From Rhodospirillales bacterium (GTDB lineage Bacteria; Pseudomonadota; Alphaproteobacteria; ATCC43930; CGMCC-115725): 15,786 nucleotides of DNA. This document shows positions 13,270 through 15,786 of this stretch, in pieces. The position numbers were made by a program, and so were the translations under genes. The notes beneath the pieces were generated by a model. It worked only from the letters and a program-made list of their open reading frames with translations, was not told the origin of the DNA and searched no databases. The DNA lies in NCBI GenBank assembly GCA_015654725.1, contig JAATGI010000380.1, positions 1-15,786 of the forward strand, in the 5' to 3' direction. Every line of letters starts with the position of its first letter. Positions within the stretch are counted from its first letter, which is position 1.

Positions 13270-13551
13270 TTAAGCCATTTCCAGCCGCTTAAGCTTCATC
13301 CCTTCGGCGCGAACATGGGCAAGGTCGTACTGCGCCTGCTGAATAAGCCAGCTCTCGGCGCTGCCGCCGAATACCTTGGACAGTCTGACGGCCATTTCCG
13401 GCGAAATCCCGCGCCTCTCATTCACCAGTTCCGACAAGGTGGTGCGCGTGACGCCAAGCGCGGCGGCGGCGTCCGTGATGGTCAAGCCCAAAGGCTCGAT
13501 ACATTGGCGCCGCACAAAGCCGCCGGGGTGGGGAGGGTTCTTCATCGGCAT
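13270..13551 (-). CDS. higA: HigA-type antitoxin (XRE family)
   Basis: A 93-residue DNA-binding antitoxin that neutralises the HigB toxin and represses the operon. It starts MPMKNPPHPGGFVRRQCIEP, the characteristic HigA opening, then has a helix-turn-helix at about residues 24-58 (LTITDAAAALGVTRTTLSELVNERRGISPEMAVRLSKVF is the core). A short tail, ESWLIQQAQYDLA, follows. It is translated 13 bases after the higB stop. As in other higBA modules the toxin gene comes first. A second ATG at codon 3 is possible. The operator-like palindrome upstream of higB is its likely binding site. Confidence 0.93.
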   Translation of the reverse strand: MPMKNPPHPGGFVRRQCIEPLGLTITDAAAALGVTRTTLSELVNERRGISPEMAVRLSKVFGGSAESWLIQQAQYDLAHVRAEGMKLKRLEMA

Positions 13552-13564
13552 AATTCAATCTCCG

Positions 13565-13843
13565 TCAATGATAATCGAGATAATCGACGTCCCATACGTC
13601 ACGGTCGGCAACGCGAAAGATCACCCGCCAATTGGCTCGTACTGTCACGGCCCAAAACTCTTTGAGCGCGCCTTTGAGCGGGTGCAATCGAAACCCCGGT
13701 AAGTCCATATCCGCGACGGTGCCGGCGGCATCGAGACGCACCAGAATGTCGCGCAGCTTGACCGCGTGTTCGGCGATCACGCCCCGCGGATCGTCGTGCT
13801 CGAGGAGGCGCTTCAATCCCTTGTGGCGAATCGACCGGATCAT
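13565..13843 (-). CDS. higB: HigB-type toxin (RelE/ParE superfamily mRNA interferase)
   Basis: A 92-residue toxin; HigB proteins cut mRNA on the ribosome. It opens MIRSIRHKGLKRLLEHDDPRG, has the central FRLHPLKGALKEFW and ends with NWRVIFRVADRDVWDVDYLDYH, the usual order for the Plasmid maintenance/HigB family. It is full length with no disruption, so the module may be active. There is no Shine-Dalgarno upstream of ATG 13843. The predicted transcription start coincides with the ATG, so it may be leaderless. The nearest genes are unrelated housekeeping genes, consistent with a mobile chromosomal module. Confidence 0.93.
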   Translation of the reverse strand: MIRSIRHKGLKRLLEHDDPRGVIAEHAVKLRDILVRLDAAGTVADMDLPGFRLHPLKGALKEFWAVTVRANWRVIFRVADRDVWDVDYLDYH

Positions 13844-13848
13844 CGCGA

Positions 13849-13877
13849 ACCGTAATGCGTAACGTTACGCATATCAA
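13849..13877 (-). promoter_or_regulatory. higBA promoter with an 18-bp palindromic operator
   Basis: ATGCGTAACGTTACGCAT at 13855-13872 is a perfect 18-bp palindrome. On the minus strand it lies between TTGATA (13877-13872) and TACGGT (13854-13849), which are exactly 17 bases apart, so the operator covers the promoter spacer. This is where HigA dimers repress in known systems. The -35 is good, the -10 weak. Binding by this HigA is inferred. Confidence 0.7.
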
Positions 13878-13959
13878 GAGGATGCCCACGCCGATGATGC
13901 CGACCTCTTGGCAGGGACGGTTCACGTCGTTCTGTTCAAGCCGGGCGAATCGCGCTTAG

Positions 13960-14640
13960 ATGTTTGTCCGCATGCGCGTGCTGTATCACCTGTGGTTGTC
14001 GCCCGCCTCCCGGACAATCCGAATCGTCCTGGCCGAGAAGGGGCTTGAATTCGCGATGAAGGTCGAGCCGATTTGGCAACGCCGACCGGAATTTCTGGCG
14101 CTCAACCCGGCGGGCGAGGTGCCGGTGCTGATCGAACCCGACGGCACGGTGTTGGCCGATGCCGCCGCCATCGCCGAATTTCTCGACGAGGTCTATCGCG
14201 ACAAGCTGCTGCTCGGCATCAATCCCGTGGATCGCGCCGAGGTGCGGCGCCTGGTCGCCTGGTTCGACCACGAGATGAACCGCGAGGTTACCGACAATCT
14301 GATCGGCGAAAAGATGATGAAGCGGTTTCTCGGCTTCGGCGAGCCCAACTCCAACGCGATTCGCGCGGGCAAGGCCAATCTCGTGCACCATCTCGATTAC
14401 ATCGGTTATCTCGTGGACCGGCGGCGCTGGCTCGCGGGCGAGCATTTTTCCCTGGCCGACATCGCGGCGGCGGCGCATCTCTCGGCGCTCGATTATCTCG
14501 GCGACGTGTCGTGGGACGATCACGAACCGGCCAAGGAATGGTATGCGCGCGTCAGGTCGCGGCCCTCCTTCCGCGCCATCCTCGCCGATCACATTCCCGG
14601 CGCGCCGCCGCCCAAGCACTATGTCGATCTCGATTTTTGA
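13960..14640 (+). CDS. fzlA: GST-fold protein, probable FtsZ-binding protein FzlA
   Basis: A 226-residue glutathione S-transferase-fold protein. The N-terminal thioredoxin-like half includes LYHLWLSPASRTIRIVLAEK and LNPAGEVPVLIE with ADAAAIAEFLDE; the helical C-terminal half includes RWLAGEHFSLADIAAAAHLSALDYLG. The end, PGAPPPKHYVDLDF, resembles the conserved tail of FzlA, a GST-like protein that binds FtsZ and is needed for constriction in Caulobacter; FzlA has lost glutathione chemistry. Assignment to FzlA rests on this tail and the N-terminus. An ordinary GST is the alternative. ATG 13972 (codon 5) is an equally possible start; neither has a good Shine-Dalgarno. Its stop directly touches the stop of the opposite-strand TPR gene. 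Confidence 0.75.
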   Translation: MFVRMRVLYHLWLSPASRTIRIVLAEKGLEFAMKVEPIWQRRPEFLALNPAGEVPVLIEPDGTVLADAAAIAEFLDEVYRDKLLLGINPVDRAEVRRLVAWFDHEMNREVTDNLIGEKMMKRFLGFGEPNSNAIRAGKANLVHHLDYIGYLVDRRRWLAGEHFSLADIAAAAHLSALDYLGDVSWDDHEPAKEWYARVRSRPSFRAILADHIPGAPPPKHYVDLDF

Positions 14641-15429
14641 TCAGGGCGGCGCGGCGTTGCGCGTCGGGCCGAGCCGGTCGAGATTGGCTTTGGCCGCGGC
14701 CGCTTCGGGTGTTCCTGGCGCCAGCCTTGCGACGCTCTGCCAATCCTGCTTGGCGCCGGGGACATCGCCGGCAAGGCGGCGGATATTGGCGCGCTCCAAC
14801 AGCCCGACGGGATTGTTGGGCGCGAGCTTTAGATTGCGGTCGATATCCTCGCGCGCCAGCGCCAGCGCGTCGACCGCGCGATAGGCCGCGGCGCGGTAGA
14901 GATAGATCTCGGGCTTCTGCGGCGCGACGTCGCTGGCGCGGTTCAGATCGTCGATCGCGTTCCAGTAGTCGCGTAAGGCCGCCAGTGCCTCGGCGCGGTC
15001 GATCATCAGATCGGCATCGCCGGGCGCGAACCGCAGCGCCGAATCGAAATCGGCCTTGGCCTGGGTCGCGTCGTCGGCGACCAGCCAAGCCTGTCCGGCC
15101 TGATCGTAGAGTCGCGCGCGATCGGCGGGCGCCACCGTTGTCGAGCCTTGCGCCAGCCGCTCGAAGCCCGCCGCCGCCTCGCGATATTGCCGCAAGCCGA
15201 ACAGCGCCATCGCGGCGCAGTGATCGGCCTCGAAGCCGCCGCCTTGGTTCGACCACAGCCTGGCGCGGGCCAAGGCCGATTGCGGATCGGTTTCGGCCTC
15301 GCGGACGCATTGGTCGTGTTCGGTCACGGGATCGCTCGCCGCCAAAACCGGCGCCGCGGCGCACGCGCTCCACAGCCCAGCCGCGACCAGCGCGCGAACA
15401 ACCCTATTCGCCGGCCTGTTGCGGGACAT
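14641..15429 (-). CDS. Exported tetratricopeptide-repeat protein
   Basis: A 262-residue protein with a basic N-terminus and hydrophobic signal segment, probably cut near PVLA-ASD, so it is likely periplasmic. It contains about four TPR units from roughly residue 85 to 250, recognisable by A-x-x-x-F/Y patterns such as ARLYDQAGQAWLVADDATQA, IYLYRAAAYRAVDALALARE and GLLERANIRRLAGDVPGAKQ. TPRs bind other proteins; the partner is unknown. I chose ATG 15429 because the longer frame (from 15507) would overlap the efflux gene by over 100 bases and mask the signal peptide. It still overlaps the end of the efflux gene by 26 bases, suggesting coupling. Confidence 0.82.
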   Translation of the reverse strand: MSRNRPANRVVRALVAAGLWSACAAAPVLAASDPVTEHDQCVREAETDPQSALARARLWSNQGGGFEADHCAAMALFGLRQYREAAAGFERLAQGSTTVAPADRARLYDQAGQAWLVADDATQAKADFDSALRFAPGDADLMIDRAEALAALRDYWNAIDDLNRASDVAPQKPEIYLYRAAAYRAVDALALAREDIDRNLKLAPNNPVGLLERANIRRLAGDVPGAKQDWQSVARLAPGTPEAAAAKANLDRLGPTRNAAPP

Positions 15430-15786
15430 GCCGATCGCTGATCGCCGCCACCGGCCGCGCCGCCGGTTCGGGCCGGAAGAGGTGGCGGGCGCGTTCGAGA
15501 TAGACATAGATAACCGGGGTGATGAACAGCGTGAGCGCCTGGGACACCAGGAGGCCGCCCACCACCGCCAGGCCCAACGGACGGCGCAGCTCGGAGCCGG
15601 CGCCGAGCCCGATCGCGATCGGCAACCCGCCCATGATCGCCGACATGGTCGTCATCATGATCGGGCGGAAGCGCAACAGGCAGGCTTCGTGGATCGCGAT
15701 CTCCGGCGTGGTGACGCTTTCCTTCTGCCGCGCGATCGCGAAGTCGATCATCATGATCGCGTTCTTCTTGACGATGCCGATCAGCA
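15404..15786 (-). CDS. RND multidrug efflux permease, C-terminal 126 residues (cut by window edge)
   Basis: The last part of a proton-driven inner-membrane efflux pump of the AcrB/MdtBC/HAE1 type. The open frame runs in from the right edge. It has the conserved LLIGIVKKNAIMMIDFA and RFRPIMMTTMSAIMGGLPIA segments, then PLGLAVVGGLLVSQALTLFITPVIYVYLE, which are the last membrane helices of the second half. A short polar tail rich in Arg and Pro ends at TAG 15404. The KNAI-MMIDFA form is closest to MdtB/MdtC-like pumps. The rest of the gene and any adaptor protein gene lie outside. Confidence 0.92.
   Translation of the reverse strand, partial: LIGIVKKNAIMMIDFAIARQKESVTTPEIAIHEACLLRFRPIMMTTMSAIMGGLPIAIGLGAGSELRRPLGLAVVGGLLVSQALTLFITPVIYVYLERARHLFRPEPAARPVAAISDRHVPQQAGE

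Noticed and set aside
14073..15503. A 476-codon plus-strand frame
   Set aside because: An out-of-frame shadow of fzlA continuing antisense to the TPR gene, with extreme Arg content.

Overview
The window is about 15.8 kb of high-GC chromosomal DNA, most likely from an alphaproteobacterium, possibly in or near the Rhodospirillales (the order is an inference). The evidence is the gene order aroA-cmk-rpsA with a divergent TIGR02300 gene, the kdsD-lptC-lptA-lptB-rpoN-ptsN lipopolysaccharide/nitrogen-PTS cluster, an Hsp20-DUF1150 pair, a short HRDC-less RNase D, an FzlA-like GST-fold protein and tRNA genes with an encoded CCA. Nearly all of it is core genome. The clearest accessory item is a higBA toxin-antitoxin module, and there is no insertion sequence, phage gene or CRISPR array.

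Region by region. (1) 1-2872, minus strand: aroA and cmk overlap by ATGA and lead into rpsA, which runs off the left edge; a long hairpin lies in the rpsA leader. (2) 3003-3576, plus strand: a TIGR02300 zinc-ribbon/acidic-tail protein read from a TTG start, then tRNA-Ala(GGC) with a terminator hairpin. (3) 3659-4497, plus strand: a heat-shock unit with an RpoH-like promoter, a 5' UTR that folds into three consecutive hairpins, the last hiding the Shine-Dalgarno sequence behind a ROSE-type UCGCU motif, then hsp20 and a DUF1150 gene. (4) 4503-4603: a roughly 100-bp imperfect palindrome fills the gap between convergent genes. (5) 4604-7379, minus strand: a periplasmic cytochrome c, ptsN and rpoN, with no hpf gene in its usual place. 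(6) 7530-7739, plus strand: a small unknown ORF that separates rpoN from the lpt genes. (7) 7810-12082, minus strand: tRNA-Leu(CAG), rnd, then kdsD-lptC-lptA-lptB joined by 4-nt overlaps. (8) 12193-13152, plus strand: an NDUFA9-like atypical SDR. (9) 13270-13877, minus strand: higB-higA with a perfect 18-bp operator-like palindrome. (10) 13960-14640, plus strand: fzlA-like gene. (11) 14641-15786, minus strand: a TPR protein overlapping the 3' end of an RND efflux pump gene.

The main functional theme is the envelope. KdsD makes arabinose 5-phosphate for Kdo, and LptC, LptA and LptB form part of the LPS export bridge. The most interesting signal is regulatory: the hsp20 leader looks like a complete ROSE RNA thermometer under a heat-shock promoter. 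Second are the palindromic element at 4503-4603 and the higBA operator placed exactly in the promoter spacer. All calls come from reading the sequence; no database search was run.
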